A model generated the notes under the pieces. That model was not told where the DNA came from. It was given only the letters and a program-made list of their open reading frames with translations, and did not search any database. A stretch of DNA of 64,000 nt from Stichopus chloronotus (lineage: Eukaryota; Echinodermata; Holothuroidea; Aspidochirotida; Stichopodidae), in the NCBI GenBank assembly GCA_021234535.1, contig CM037830.1, positions 1,896,170 to 1,960,169 of the forward strand, written 5' to 3'. Position 1 is the stretch's first letter. Each line of letters opens with the position of its first letter. The translations under genes were made by a program, and so were the position numbers. Shown piece after piece: positions 31,385 through 45,452 of the stretch.

Positions 31385-32520
31385 GTTTTATTTGTCTGTT
31401 TAAAAAGGGGAACTCCAGTAAAGAAACATGTCTTCTTACTTATTTAAAGGGAAATAGGGTGTTTAGAATACACCAACATGACATACAAAAGAAATAGCCT
31501 TAGTCATTGTTAAACCCTTCAGTCTCATCAATAAACATCTGCCAAAGCTTCATCTCCTCAAAACATTATGCATATGATGAGTAACGGAAGATGCATTATT
31601 TGAATTTTGAAAAGTTTGGGTGAACAAATTAGTGTTGAGCAACAAATAACTGAGTTTCTATCTGTCAGAAACTTGTTTCTTGAAATGAAGACTACTGCCC
31701 TTCCTTATTTTGAATAATATTATTCTGCGTCCACAAACATTGGTTTTGAAAAATACGGATGTTTTCTGCAAAACAAACGCCCTGTTTCCCTTTAAGCCAT
31801 TTCAAACCATTTTCATTCATATTCTTGACGTTTTGAAATGAACTTCTAATGGGCAACATGATATGTTCAAACTTCCCGGCCCACAGAGTTTCTAACACTA
31901 TGCTTGTATATGAAGGGCGCGGCCATTATAATGTAATTGACTGTGATCTCTATGGCTTGTGACGTAATCGACGACCAACCATGATCAACGTGATTAACCT
32001 ACATAATTAGTTATTATAGACACTCTGTGTATTCAACGTGGCTATCACAAGATAAGGTAATCGATAAGATCGCTATAAAACACAGAAGAAGAGGAATTTT
32101 CCATCAAAAGGGCAACATTAAGCAGTGTGAGCCGGTGCGAACAATACCGTGAAGATAAAGAAAACGTAATCTTCAGTAAGTACTAAGTGAACCTTTTCAG
32201 AGACAGGGGAATAAGCCATGTAATTACGAATTATGTAGGACAATCAGGTTGGTCGTCGTGGATAAGAGTTGGTTGTCGACTACATCACAAGCCTCAGAGA
32301 TCTCAGTCAATTACATCATAATGGCCACGCCCTTGTGTACGTGCATGGTGTTAGAAACTCTGTTGGGTGGGAAGTTTGAACATATCATGTTGCCATTAAA
32401 AGTTCATTTCAAAAGGTCATGAATATGAATGGAAATGATTTGAAATGTCTTAAATAAGTCAGAAGACATGTTCCTTGACTGGAATTCCCCTTGAAGGTAG
32501 AAATGAACCGCAAATTATTC
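31385..32520. mobile_element. Foldback element with long inverted arms, interrupted by a MITE
   Basis: The left arm (31385-31447 plus 31796-32014) is the inverted copy of the right arm (about 32221-32520). Matching words include GAACATGTCTTCT, CTTATTTAA, CATTTCAAA, GTTTGAACATATCATGTTG, GAGTTTCTAACAC, ATGTAATTGACTG and CCTACATAAT. The spacer of about 205 bp (32015-32220) has no coding frame. Arms total about 280 bp each once the 344-bp MITE is removed. The element type is unknown. Confidence 0.8.
31448..31791 (+). mobile_element. MITE, TTAA type, copy 2, nested in the foldback element
   Basis: TTAA flanks lie at 31444-31447 and 31792-31795. The left end AGGGAAATAGGGTGTTT and the reverse complement of the right end AGGGAAACAGGGCGTTT form the inverted repeat. 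It is 344 bp and matches 9695-10040 in the opposite orientation. The right arm of the host foldback has the uninterrupted site CTTATTTAAGACATTT. Confidence 0.85.
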
Positions 32521-35500
32521 AGTCTGGTTTCGTCTCCATGGAGATGAGGACTTGGAAAAGCCAATACACGCACCATGGAACGACCAATGAGGCTCAAGAG
32601 GCACTTGTATGACGTCACTTGTACAGCATTTAAATTAAAGGTGACGTCTCAGACGGATATTCCGATTTTTTCAATGATTAACCAATCAAAAACCTGACAT
32701 AGTCCTGCACCCATGAAAAGATAAAACAGTACTGACAAGTGTAACACGTATCTACATTACTCATGTGTGTGAAACATTAGTTTTATTGTGATATTTTTGC
32801 ATAGAGATCAATGGGTCACAGTTTCATTTCTCTTGAACTCGTTTGAGAGGTATATGAATCAGAAATAAATAAAAATAGTTAAGAAATAAAACTAGTTATA
32901 ATAAGCTATTTTAGAGGAATGTGGGGGGGGGGGGGGTTGTCTACGCTGATTCGAACATACAGGCATCGGTAGAACGAAGTGGCAAAATTAAGGTTGTTGT
33001 TACTTACCAGCTCAAGACGCAATATAGCCAACCGGATCAAACAGAAGTAATTTTATATTTGATTTTGAAGTGTTCCTGACATGTTAAACATTCTGCTTCA
33101 GACCAAATTTAATATTCAGATAATATGGATTAAACTACCACTGCAAACTTGAAGAGTTACGATAACTAGTTTTGATTTTGTCTTTATGCTAAAATTATAG
33201 ACAAACAAGTTTGAAGACGGTTTGTCGGGCAAGAAGTTTATTGTTATACGTGAATATACTGTAAGTTTAAAAAGGACATAATCTGCGGTTGAGGAAATGC
33301 GAAATGCTCAACTCAGCATCGCTTTATGTGTAAAATATGTTACATCTTAACTGAACACCAAACTGTCTGGGACGAATACAAATGTCACCAAAACAAAATG
33401 CTCTAATTTCCAGTATTCACATGCCAAGAAATCATTGCGACCTGAACTATCAAGATTCTTTAACAAAAAAAAAAAAAAAAACGTCCCAGGCAAAAATGAT
33501 TCCTTCACTCGTAAAAACTGGACATACTATCATTTTTAGGTCTTCCCTTTAACCTTGGTTCATAACAAGACAGCGATGAACCAGCACACGTAGTCCTGAT
33601 GTCGTTGTAATCACCAACAAGAAATCTAAAACCAGTTATAATCTGTCAGGTCAAGGGTTCCTGTTTTCACACAAAACAGCCAACTGACAAAGAGCATTCG
33701 TCTAAAATAAAAATAAAAATGACCCTGCACGTATCATATCCTCGGGTATTTCCCCGTTATCATCCCGAGCTGTCTATAAAGCACAGAAAGGTTTCATTTA
33801 CCTACGGTCCTGTTCGTGTTTAAATCCATTGTAATATGTAGCGACTGTAGTTGTAGCAGTGAAGTGCTGCAGACAGTTGGATTTCACATAAACAGAAAAA
33901 AAAAAAAAACTGGTTTGTATGAAGTTGAAACGAGAGGAACAGGCGATAGTCAGAAACACCCTCAGTTTTATCGACAATGCGAAAATAATGAGCTCTGATT
34001 ACTGTTTATGAGTCATCATAAACAGTATAGCGTTCCTGCTCGCACCTTTCAATCACGTGACAGGTTCTTTCTTTCAGTTTATCTCCAGTTACACAGCTTC
34101 AATAAGTCTGGAATTTTGACAAATAATTGTGACATACATGGTCACCAGTATGACATCTCTGTGGTAACTATAACCCTACTTTCGAAAATTAAAAATTTAC
34201 ATATCTTTGATGCACAAAACGGTGCCTTTTAAAGAAACGGCTGTTATTTTATATAAGAGGCTACTGCATACTTGTTGTATAAGCTGTCAGTATGCAAACG
34301 CGTAGTTGTATCGTCTGAGCCGTAGTACCGTAGTGTACCGACTTCAGTAGCACCGTAAACGGCGCGGCAATGGCGGTATGCCATGTACGTAATACATAGG
34401 CCTACAGTAAATTTTCATCGGATGATTCGTATGCACGGAGCATAGTTTGCACTCTGGGCATACTTGGGCGCGAGTACGTGTGCGCAAACTGTACGGCAGA
34501 AATCGATGCGGCCAATTCCTGACGATGTATTGTCCTTGTTAAATGTGTATTTTGGCCTAAAAAGTGTTTTTTAGCTCTTGACAATGACGAGTAAAGTGCT
34601 GTCCAACTTGTCTTGGCAAGAGAAATTGTCGAAAGGGGTTTAAATTTGTTTTTCAGTGTAAAAAGAGTAACGTTCAAAGAGCACGCACATAAAGGGATGG
34701 ACAACTCGCCCATGTAAGACAAAACAGCTTCACACTTTTCAGTGGCTTTGTTAAGTCTGACAACTCGGCATGTACTAAGTACCTATACACATCAGGCAAC
34801 TCGGCATCTCTGGGAAGAAGACAAGTCGCCCTCGTATGAATTTGCAGTTTTGTACAGCCTACTATTCGTAACAGTTCTCTCGTGTTCAGTGGAGACTACT
34901 GGATATAAAATAGGAAGGCACATCCATGTTTTATTCTACTAAACAGACAACTTGGATGGGGAGGGGTTTCTGTAGGGTTTGTTTGGCTTTTTTTTTATCT
35001 CTGAAGCAGGCAGGCTGAGCACGAACTAGGGACATGACTGATGTTATGTAAGGAGCTCGTCACTTAAAATTAATTCACATGTGGTCAGTGTTTGACTGAA
35101 AAGATGAACTAGAATATTTTTGCAGATCAGTCAGCTGGACATAAAGGGTGTACAAAAGTTATTAACATTAGCCAACTCCCTTATTCTAAGGCCTAAACGT
35201 AGCTCGGAAGCAAGTGACTGAGCAGCCTAGTGAATTAAGGACCTAATAAGAGCACGCTACCTGCCACACTGAAAAGAGACTAGACTTGGTTGGACATTTG
35301 ACTTATATGCATTATGTCTTATTTTTGCTGTACCTTTTTCTTCCTTCTTTGTTCACATAAACAGATGTTTTAATATACAGCTAACATATATAACTATTGA
35401 AGCAAGATTGCTATTAATCATTTGAAAAGGAGAGTAAAAGTTGGGAAACGACAGACTGGAACTGCAGCCATAGTTGTATCTTTTGAATTTACTTTTGGAA

Positions 35501-36569
35501 ATGTCACAATATCCCACTCTACCCCCCCCCCCCCCCAAGGTGAAGGCTGCAATCTATCATGATATTCAAAATACAAAGCCTTTTAAAAGGTGAAAGAAGT
35601 GCTTCTTGTATAAGATATATAGGGCCTATTCAGTCTCCGCTTGTCAAAATATTAAATATAACACTTGCAGAAACTAGTAGCACTGAGTTCACTAGATTGA
35701 GTACAGTACACGAAGAGCAAAACGGAAAATAAATTCTCTCATGTACTTCTTCTTCAAACATTGAAAGCAATTACTGTTCCACTAACCATTATTTTCCTCT
35801 CACAACTTCAATCATATGTTACTTTTGCAAGGCTCTAGGCATTTGACAGTCTTTAACTGTTATCTAGTATGATAAAGAATGCAGCAAGTCAGGCTGACAG
35901 TAGGCTATTGCTTCCCATAGTTTTGTTTGGCTCGTTGAATCCAGCAAGGTAGAACTGTATTGTAAAATAGACATTTTCTTTCAAAATATTCAAAGTTTAT
36001 GATGATAAATGAAAGTCAGAGGACAGTTTGTAGTTGACATGCACCTGGACACGTGACCGCTGACCATATGACTCCAGACAAGAATGCATGATCACATCTG
36101 GTGAAAGTACAGGAAAGAACTCACAGCCAACAGCACCAAGGATCTGAGCATGACATCAGTTTCAAGTTTGGGTTGAATGTCATCATTAACCCTGAAGGAA
36201 TTGCAACCAAACACTACCTGTAGCATAGTAGGTCTACATACTTCTAGTAGCCTGCAGTAGCCTACAACCCAAGATTGGCATCATGTACAGTATTCGACGT
36301 TTTTACGTTTTGGCTCCAACAGTTTGTCACAAATATATTTGGAGAATCTAGACACGGCTTCCATCTTTTTAAATATATTTATGTGGCCCTATCTGTTAAA
36401 AACAAACATAGAAATTCCCCTTCTACTACCAACCGACGGTCACAAAAGAACGTAAATAACTTCCCCTCTACACGAACTCATAAACAGTGTGATTACGATT
36501 TTCGTAACCACTTTTCTAGTTTCTGTGTACATCTTGTGTTAAAATTGCTCTCTTCTGATTGATCTCTTC

Positions 36570-36570
<1 letters not shown>

Positions 36571-36640
<70 letters not shown>
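36571..36640 (+). repeat. (TGAT)n tetranucleotide microsatellite
   Basis: About 17 uninterrupted copies of TGAT over 70 bp, with related GATTGATC sequence just upstream. Confidence 0.95.
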
Positions 36641-36641
<1 letters not shown>

Positions 36642-37647
36642 GCTGACTGAGACATTTCATCAGTTGTACTTCAAATGACCTCCAACTCAGAAAATGACAG
36701 ACACTTGTAATGACCTCAAAATGCCGAAAATTTGTCCTGTCTTGTAATTAGTTACCCCTTAATTACTCCTTACTTCATACTAAGGTGGACTGGTCACGGG
36801 GGGGGGGGTTCTACGGGGGACCAGGGGCTTGATCCAAAACAAATCTTTGGTTAGCCCCCTAAAGAAATTTGGCAAATGATGTATATAATTCATCATTCAC
36901 CTTTAATTTTTGTAAGAGTAAGCTTTTGAGATTCAAGGTCTTAAACGAAAGTTCTGGATTCCCACAGCGAAGCCAAACGGTTCCACTTCCTGAAGCAAAC
37001 TGGGAGGCTTGATATTTCACGTGACTCTCTTTTGTTGCCGCCAATTTGTTACAGCTTAAAGCTTAAGATTCTGTGGTACTATGATCTATGACGTCATCGG
37101 TCAGGCAGAATATCATGCAAATAAGGGTTTTCTCGAGACATGATTTTAGCACATTATGGAAATTCTGTGAGGACTAGGTGCAGACTATACAGATTGTAGT
37201 ACAGCAGTGTTTATAGTACAACTTCAAGTAAAAATTATCAGGATTCTAGGAAAAAGCAACCAGAGCGTATGAGGGTGTCAGGCAGATACATGTAAAGATT
37301 GAGTGTTCGAATTTTCACATGGGCATAAACGAGAAACAGTTCCATCAAACATGCTTCTTTCTTCTTTTTGGCACTCATCAGGTTTACATCATGATTAGCA
37401 GATTTCGGTGATGCATTATGGGCATTTTAGTGAATCTGACATCATAACATGAGAATGTGTCACAAGCTTTGTCTTTGTAATATTAGATCAGTAATGTATT
37501 TGGTCACCAATTAAGATGTAACAACCACTGTCTACACAATGATCATCTCTTTATTCAATGTTGGTGACTGACAGGCATCGTGCATTCAGCATGCACACCT
37601 GCACACTAAAAACGAGAAGTGCTTTCGGTCTTGACACTACGTATGTA

Positions 37648-37700
37648 CATGCTTTTCACAATGCTTTTAACAATGCTTTTCACAATGCTTTTCCCAATGC
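37648..37700 (+). repeat. Short tandem repeat AATGCTTTTCAC
   Basis: Four imperfect copies of CAATGCTTTT(C/A)(A/C)C in a row, ending in CAATGCCGAT. Confidence 0.8.
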
Positions 37701-39184
37701 CGATACTTGTTGACCCCCCACCTGTGACGCATCATGCAAGTTTTTCGTCTGCCAGCTGACCTTCGATGGCAATTTCTCCAGACAATTTTATATGTTCCAA
37801 AATAATTTTTGAAAGGTACCTTCAAATTGTACAGTAACTAGTCATTGAAACATTGATCAAAAGCACTATTGATACAGTTTTATTGAAAAAGCAATTTTGA
37901 TAAAGTCTGTACCTTAAACATTGTCATAATCACCAGTTTGTTGTCGCTGGACTTGAATCATAACATGTGTTTATGCTTACTCCGAGCACACATGGTCAAC
38001 TGAAAAGTAAAGCTGTCATAAACATCGCACTCACCGTATGTAAAGTGAAAGAAAAGAACAAATATAATAAGAAATCAAAAGATTCACTCACTTTACTCCT
38101 GTCAAGTGTTGTAATGTTTGATGCACAGTCGTCCATGCAGCCGTTCGGCAATCTCCGGTGAAAAGAGTTAATGCCCATTATCGTAACTGTGGCCTGTTCA
38201 ATAACAGGCTCCAATCTGTGGTACTTCCCAGGTGCCAACTTGTCATGACACGATATTATTTTCAGCTTATGTAATAAGAAGTTTCAAACGTATGCATGTA
38301 CTACTACGGTGAATCGTATTGCATCTTCTCGAATTCGAGAAGTCATTTTAAATGACACTACGGTGAGGATATGTTATTACCTGCACCTTCGACATTTAGA
38401 CAACATTGACAACATTACTATGGCAACCTCTTGGTTAAACAGGAAATACCAAGCAAAGTGACTCTAATGTAACCTGCCAATGACGGTGGAACATTTCTCC
38501 TTGCATGATTAGTCCATACATGAGTCATTGGCAATGAAAAGGTAAACGTATACACACAAATAACTGAACACAAACGTACACCAGTACTTCGTGCTAGTTG
38601 GTGAGTTGCACTGCGGCTCCAGACGTGTTAGAACGAAGCCCCCTTCCCTCTATTGGCACCTAAGTAAGAAAAGTTTTAAAAAGATGGGAAAGAAAAGATG
38701 GGGAACGGAAAACAAGTATGAGTATGATGTATGAGGTCTAACAGACGCAGTCATTCACTTCTCAAGTATGTCTACGTAACGCACGCAATGATATTTAAAT
38801 TTTCTCAAAAGGGAGATGGGACACCGGCTTCCTTATAAAGTACTGGTGATCCATCGGCGCACTACCTCGCGTAGCGGACGAGCTTTTCCGTTCAGATAAT
38901 AGGGGTGAGGGAGGGGGGTAGGGCCAGGTGCCAACAATACGCCTCAGCCCCGAACAGTTAATCAAAACCCAAGTTGGGTATGCTGGTGTCATGGACATTA
39001 TTCCTGTGTTTTTTCGTCCAACCCTAAAACTGGATTAAAAAATTTACTAATTCCCCAAAAAAGTAGTGGTTGCCAATGCCAACTAAGGCTATTTGCCAAT
39101 AAGAAGCAATGTTCTGTCAGTTCTGCTACTTGAAAGTTCGTCATTTTCACCTTTTAAACGAGTTGAAAATGTTACACTACGGGT

Positions 39185-39665
39185 GCATGCAACGAACTCA
39201 TGTTTTACCCAGCCACTCATCCTCAAAATTTCCAATCGTGTTCTGCGTCACTTCCTTGCGTTAGAAAGTGTTCAACCATCTACTCCCGATTTTCATTTTT
39301 ATTTTCAAGCTCAAAATGGGTTATTACCGTACCAAGCAATAACAAAGTGGGCGGATGAAGGTATAGTCAGCCCCTTCCCACCCAATATTTGCCAACTGTT
39401 CCAGGAATGAATTCAACAGGATGGAACATAATTCATTACGATCCTTGTGTCATCTCAACCCATCTGATATGTATTACACAATGATTCATATCTCATAATT
39501 GAGAAATTGCAGATTGAGATTCCTATTTCAAAGCTGGGTACATGCAGCTTGGAGCACTTGGGAATTGCGGTGTCTGGCAATCTGGAGGGTTTGAAAAGTT
39601 TTTTTTTTTTCTTGCACGACCCCGAGTCAACGGATGGTGGCGCTCCGCTTAGATAGTCCTGCCGG
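39185..39665 (+). repeat. Dispersed repeat family A, copy 2
   Basis: Same order of words as 29770-30285, ending in TTAGATAGTCCTGCCGG. It has a T run at 39600-39611 where copy 1 has none, and no C runs. An open frame over its left part (39093-39410) looks chance. Confidence 0.7.
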
Positions 39666-42199
39666 TGTGGCAGGAAATACCGTCCGTGACTGGCGGGACA
39701 CCCCTTCCTCAGGGGTGCCTATCCACGTTAATGAATATGTGTCTACAGACACTTTCTCCCTTTTATGTCACAGTAGATTTTGTCCTAGATCTAGAAGATC
39801 ACTCACCGTCTTTGCCCACACAACGTACGTGCAGTACTCACGCACTGGTTGGCTGCTGTTGTTATACCAAGGGTATGTAAGTTGCACAAACCGTACATAC
39901 CCTCACCGGCTTTGAGGGTTACAGCGTTTAAACATCTGTCGTTGTTTGCCTTCGGTATCTCTTTACAAATCATTCCTTAGTATCTTTGATAGCTCAAAGA
40001 AAAAAAAGTACCAAGAGGGAAAACTGAGCCAGCTATATGTTATAACTTTGCATATGTGAAGGCAATGACCAGTATTAACCTTCTTTGAATGAGGTAATAA
40101 GAGATCTTAAACCTGGAGAAGGGAAAATTAAAAAAAAAAAAAGATTAAACCAAACAAAGGATACTTCATGAGTGTGGGCGGGGCTTCAATCGCCACCGTG
40201 GGAAAGTTGATATGCTGAAAGATTCGCGTACAAAGAGTGCAGACATTCAAGGTAAATGCGTTAAGACTGGTGTGGAAGTAAATGTTGTCCTATTCTCCAT
40301 CCGAACTGACACTATTGTTTCAAGAAGAATTGCAATACTGAAACAGTGTCTTTACTATGTGTGACATTATTTCGTTGTAAGGTATAACAAGAATGAGCAC
40401 AAATGTATAGCTCAGGTAACTTACAAAAGATCTAGGAATATGTGGGTTGATAAGGTGGGCGTTAATTGACATTGCAGGCATTACCAAAAATTCGATAGTT
40501 TAATCCAGCATGGTTGTATAAAAACACCACATAAAGACATATGTAATATATAATCATCTAGTTACCCAGTGGCTTGTTAGTCGCATGTGTGAAATGAGGA
40601 ACGGTAGTATTGTTAAAGGTTAACAGGTAAAATTTGCATTTCTAAGTATTTTTTCTTTTTGTTTGTTGTTGTTGTTGTTTTCATTGTTGTTGCTGGGCTT
40701 TCTTCTTTTTTTTTTTGGACGGTGACAATGCTGTCGTCATAACGGTGGGCAGCGAGTTGAAATAAAACAAATAAAACTGTAGTGTCGGTCCCCTGGAACA
40801 AGCAAGACACATGCAAATAAATGACGGAGGGAGACGCAATGGTAAAGGTGTAACTCAGAATGTATTCTTTGTAATGCCTTGCCTTGTTTGCAGGCTTTAT
40901 TTTTATATTAAATGAATGGCATAACATTCGAATGAGTACGTTAACATACGAATAGCAAAAGACCTGTGGCAATGCAAACTCAATACATAGCAAAAACAAT
41001 GTCAGGTTAACTTGTAAATTTGTTTGCGGATATCGATGCAGGCATATTTTTATTTTTAATTTCGTTTGTTTATCATTCTCCGTCGTTGGTCGATAATACG
41101 AAAGGATATTCGCCCTGCAAGTGATCATACAGACCTTAGTTAAGCCGTGATTCAGTGACGTATTTGGATACATGATTAGCTCTAGACTATGAATACCGCT
41201 TAATTGTACCAGTGTATGAGGACAAGTTTAAGATATGCCTCCTTTTAACACTTGAGTGGACATCCAGCAACTGCAATTGTGTATTGTAATTCGTTGGACT
41301 AAATTTCTTTTTTGTAATGGATTTTATGTTCATGGGTGCATCATTATATCGAAACCAAACATAGCATAGTGAAATCAATAATCTCTAGTGAGAATGTTTA
41401 CTTGCATGCTCAGTTTGGTAAGATATAGAGATTCCACTTTGTTTGTCTTAGTTTCCAATAATTCAAGTGATTTTTGCACAAGCTTAGTATTCATTCTTTA
41501 AGTGCTAACAGTGTCCTCCAAATGTGATTATACGTAATCATATCGCCTTCCCAAAATGACCTTTACGCATTCTATAATGTACGTGCTCTAATGGCAGCAA
41601 TGCTTTTTACCTCTCCGTAGTTAGAATTAAAGACAAAAACTCATCACCACAGACAGTTTCCATTCTCCCAACCACCTACCTCTAGTCCCTCCCTCAGCCT
41701 GTCTTAAATTGCTCCACATGTGTAATCAAAACAATGGATCCCTGTGTACGCTGTGTAATACGAGCTGCTCTGCATTTTTCGAATTTGCTGTCAATCTAAG
41801 AGAACTGTAACTTAGAACCACTTGAGAATTTTGCTTTCCGGGAGGTAAAAATATAGCTTAGGGTGATACAATACAGCCTTTAAACATTTTACACATACCG
41901 TAGCCACGGAAATCACTTTGTGGTCAAATTAGATGTCACGTGAAAATGAGATTTCTTCCTAGTCGGTACCCGATTGGGAGTATTGTTCCTTCCTACAAAG
42001 AGAGATATGACGATAGGTGGCACCAATGACGTAAACCATTTCAGAGGTTCCATCGTGACGGTGTATTATAGGTCAAAGGTCAAGAGAGTATTGTCTTTGT
42101 ATATGCTACGTTGAAAGCAAACCGTGAAGACACTTATTTACGTGGTAGGCTTATAGCATGCACTCTTTCCGGATTTAACGGAGCTCACCGGCATTAGAT
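39666..42199. other. Intergenic, no gene recognised
   Basis: AT-rich, with low-complexity TTG repeats at 40662-40693 that extend a spurious minus-strand open frame (40613-41173). One AGGTCAAAGGTCA (DR1) lies at about 42071-42083, outside the tandem repeat. Confidence 0.4.
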
Positions 42200-42440
42200 G
42201 TCGATGGGGTCGTAAGAACTGGGGCAGACAGCCTTGTCTGGCTTATGCAGAGCCCCCTTCTGTTCTGGAAAATAGGATCGATAAAGTTTTTTTAATCAGT
42301 TAACTGTTGTGACAGTGACAGCCTCCTGAAGCAGATTGTTCCATTCAGTGATAATATGCCGACTAAAAGAATACTTTCTAATAGCTAGTCTGCAGTAATG
42401 CTTCTTTAGCTTACATCTTGTAGTTGTACCATTAGTACAA
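42200..42440 (-). mobile_element. LINE 3' fragment (reverse transcriptase C-terminus)
   Basis: On the - strand this reads KLKKHYCRLAIRKYSFSRHI followed by ITEWNNLLQEAVTVTTVN, then a stop and LKKLY. It is the usual end of CR1/L2-type reverse transcriptases (R-K-x-x-F-S-x-R-V/I-V/I-x-x-W-N-x-L). No upstream RT core was recognised, so it is a 5'-truncated, dead copy. Confidence 0.6.
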
Positions 42441-45380
42441 GATTTGTACAACAGTACACTGTACAATGCTGAATGGATACTCCAGGTGTTTTAGAATTCT
42501 GGTTGAGAAAAGTCGAGAGACTGAAGTAACGTTTGAAACCTCAATTGGTTTAACAAGGATATGAACTGGTCACGTTTGTGTTCGCCACTGTTCTGACGAA
42601 CATACCGGAGGCAAAGGCCAGAGATGGGCTAGTATAGAAATCCACTGCCGCCTGTGCAGTGCGATTTGAAATGTTTGAGACGAAGTGTTAAGTACTGACA
42701 ACGAATGGGAATGAGAAAAATCATGGGAAAAATGACTGTCATTGCATGTATTTCGAAAGCCGATGATTTAAGTAATGTAGAGAACAGATTTCTGTAATTA
42801 TCGTCATGTTATTGTGGGTACTACTAGAAACGTAGGGTACGTCACTTTAGAATTAGCACTTGAACAGGGCTGTGCGTTACGTTACACTCTACAGCAGTTG
42901 CGCGAGCTAACATTAATTTTTAACCCATTTAATCTTTGCTACAAGATATCCCTAAATCAACGAGAACGATCCATGCAGTTCTTTCATTACAACTTAATGA
43001 TGCGGAAGTAAATCTATTAGATTTTTTATAACTTTTTTTGGTGACCATTCAAGGCACAAAACAGGAAAATTCAGCATTCTATGTTCACTCATTCGAAGGC
43101 TTGCAAAATGGCCTACAGCTGCGTACTGACGTAGAGTTACATTTATTTGTCGAGTCAAAATTCATCCATTTCCTCGTCATATGTTGGTAAAAAGCTGATG
43201 CAGAAAGGTGAATGAGGTGACAAAGATCGGCTATGTAAAGTTTGATAAAAAAAAAAAAGTAACTATTTGTGAACGTGAGTAAATAAGGACCCCTGGCTAA
43301 TGGGGTTAAAGGGGTAATGGGGCTATAGGGTCGGCTTTGTCACAGTACAATGACTGGTTTATACGGTGTACAGTACCCCTGTGACCTATGACCTTCATAG
43401 ATAGCACATGCGCAGTTACAACTCTGAAGTGGCTTATTGCAAAAGGAAGTCACGTGATACAGGTTTTGCACCACTGACTTTCTAACATAATTCAAATCTT
43501 ACCTTTTTTCAGTAATTTTTCTTTAGTCCCAAATGACACTATTAATTGGTGACTTTCTAACAACTCCCCGCTCCGAAATCAATGTGCTATGATTCCCGCA
43601 TTTTCAACAGTCCAAGAAAGAACTGGCTGCACTCTTACAATTGTAAAAAGCTATGGAAACTGCCACGTCGTGGTCGATTTGTCCATCTGTAGCCAAAAAA
43701 AAATGGTTTGCATTAGAGGGTCGTTATTCGCAAGTTAGTGCCACACATTCACCACAGGGTCCGGTTTATTTATTATTATAATATAATTTTTATATATATT
43801 TATCCCCCTCGAAAAAAAAAATATTCTATCTACCGTAATTAACACTCTCATTAATGAAACTCCTACGAAAATAGACATGACGTAAATGTTACTTTCCAGA
43901 TTTTTATGAAATAGGGGAGAAGATGGAAGATTAACGATAAAGCAGGCCCGTATCCAAGAGGGAGGAGGAAGGGGGTTCGGACGAACCTCTCCCACTACAA
44001 GATCTGGAGTTCCGCTCAGCCTATGTTAGCTACGTATATTATGAGATTTTAATTGTTGGTCATCATTTTGGGGTAAAATGTTCCACGTGTGGTAAAATGG
44101 GGCCCCCCCCCCCCCCCCCCCACTGCATACCGAAGCTGCATACGAGCCTTGGTAAGGACATTCTTCTATGATCATGGATATAAGTATAATCTACTGAATC
44201 CTTCGATGCATATTTAAAACAAAACTACCTCCAACCTTTTCTGTACGTGGAAAGCCTTTCACTGCCGGATCTAAAACGTGCAAGAAATAACACCTTGATT
44301 TGAAGGTTGATGTGACGCCTCAATTTTATCCCCCGATGAACCACTTACATTCCTCTGCAGTTCAAGTTCAGCTCCATGCTCCCACGATGATAATACACTT
44401 TATCCCTTAAAACATTCTGTCAACGGTTAGTCCAGCAGTGAATCAATGCTTTTGTAAGCCAAATTGTCTCGTAAAGCCGAGTATATTTATAGATATCGAT
44501 GCAGGTAATTGTATCACATGTCAATTAATTGATCTGTTCATGCGTAACTTCAGATGCATATCTTCTTGGAATTATGGAAGCAGTAAACGGTGTATTTATT
44601 AGAAATGTTGAAGAGTTGGAGAAAGATAAAAGCTCTTAAACTTTCTACTGGATAACGACAGTTATACGAACTTTCTGATAATGAGAGAAAATGATTGATT
44701 GCCATAGGGATGCTGTTTTTTAGCATAATACTACAATGTGAAGAAACCCAACAGTGAAAAGTGGGGAGGGGGGAGACGGATGGGGGGGGGAATGGCTGCG
44801 GGTACCAAGAATTTAAAAAAAAATCACCAATTGTCTCTTCAATTAATTTTATATCGCAGGCACCTCACTGTTGCTCTTCTCGTTACTGTTTGATGCAGAA
44901 ACTCGTACACAAATCCTTCAGGCAGAAGACCTTCTTCCACGAAGGGTGCCCGAATTAATTGCACCCCCCCCCCCCCAACAAAACCAGAAAAAACAGTGGA
45001 TCCGTTGGTGGAAGGGAAAGAAAAACACAACTGTAAAATGAAATTGTCGTCTGTCACGTCAACTGTGATAAAAGGAAAAAATGAAGTGTTACTTGTGACG
45101 TCATTTCGTAAGACGGCGACGTGTGAAGAGAGCGGAAAAGAGAATCTAAGCTTTGTTCTTCATGTTTAAATCATTATAGCTATTGACGCACAGATCTTCA
45201 GTCAGTGGAGATTGCTTCAATTTGGTGCGGTTTTATTTTAGTTAATGAAGTTGGACGTTGGCGAAAGCAGAACTGAGGTTAAATCTTCTCTCTGTGCATA
45301 CAGTTGCCATGTGTGAATGTGTGTATGTCATTGAGATCATTACACACGTCAAGCAAGGAAACCAGAAACCCAGAGACACG
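42441..45380. other. Intergenic, no gene recognised
   Basis: Holds C19 (44103-44121), G9 (44782-44790) and C13 (44964-44976). A TGACCTATGACCTT half-site pair lies near 43381. No supported coding region. Confidence 0.4.
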
Positions 45381-45452
45381 TTACTATGCTGATATTTGTA
45401 TTACAATGTCTTTCACTTCCGTATATTTTGCACCGTACGTGCACGCAGACAG

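Larger units (their letters stand above)
32525..39184. other. Intergenic, no gene recognised
   Basis: AT-rich. Holds G14 (32923-32936), A runs (33465-33481, 33897-33910), C15 (35522-35536), the (TGAT)n array, G11 (36798-36808), a TAGGCCTA (34397-34404) and a 12-bp repeat at 37648-37700. No open frame in this span has a recognisable domain. Confidence 0.4.

Noticed and set aside
40613..41173. Minus-strand open frame of 186 codons
   Set aside because: Its C-terminus is built from TTG/TTT low-complexity repeats (TTTTTNKKKK), it shows no domain and has no splice or neighbour support.
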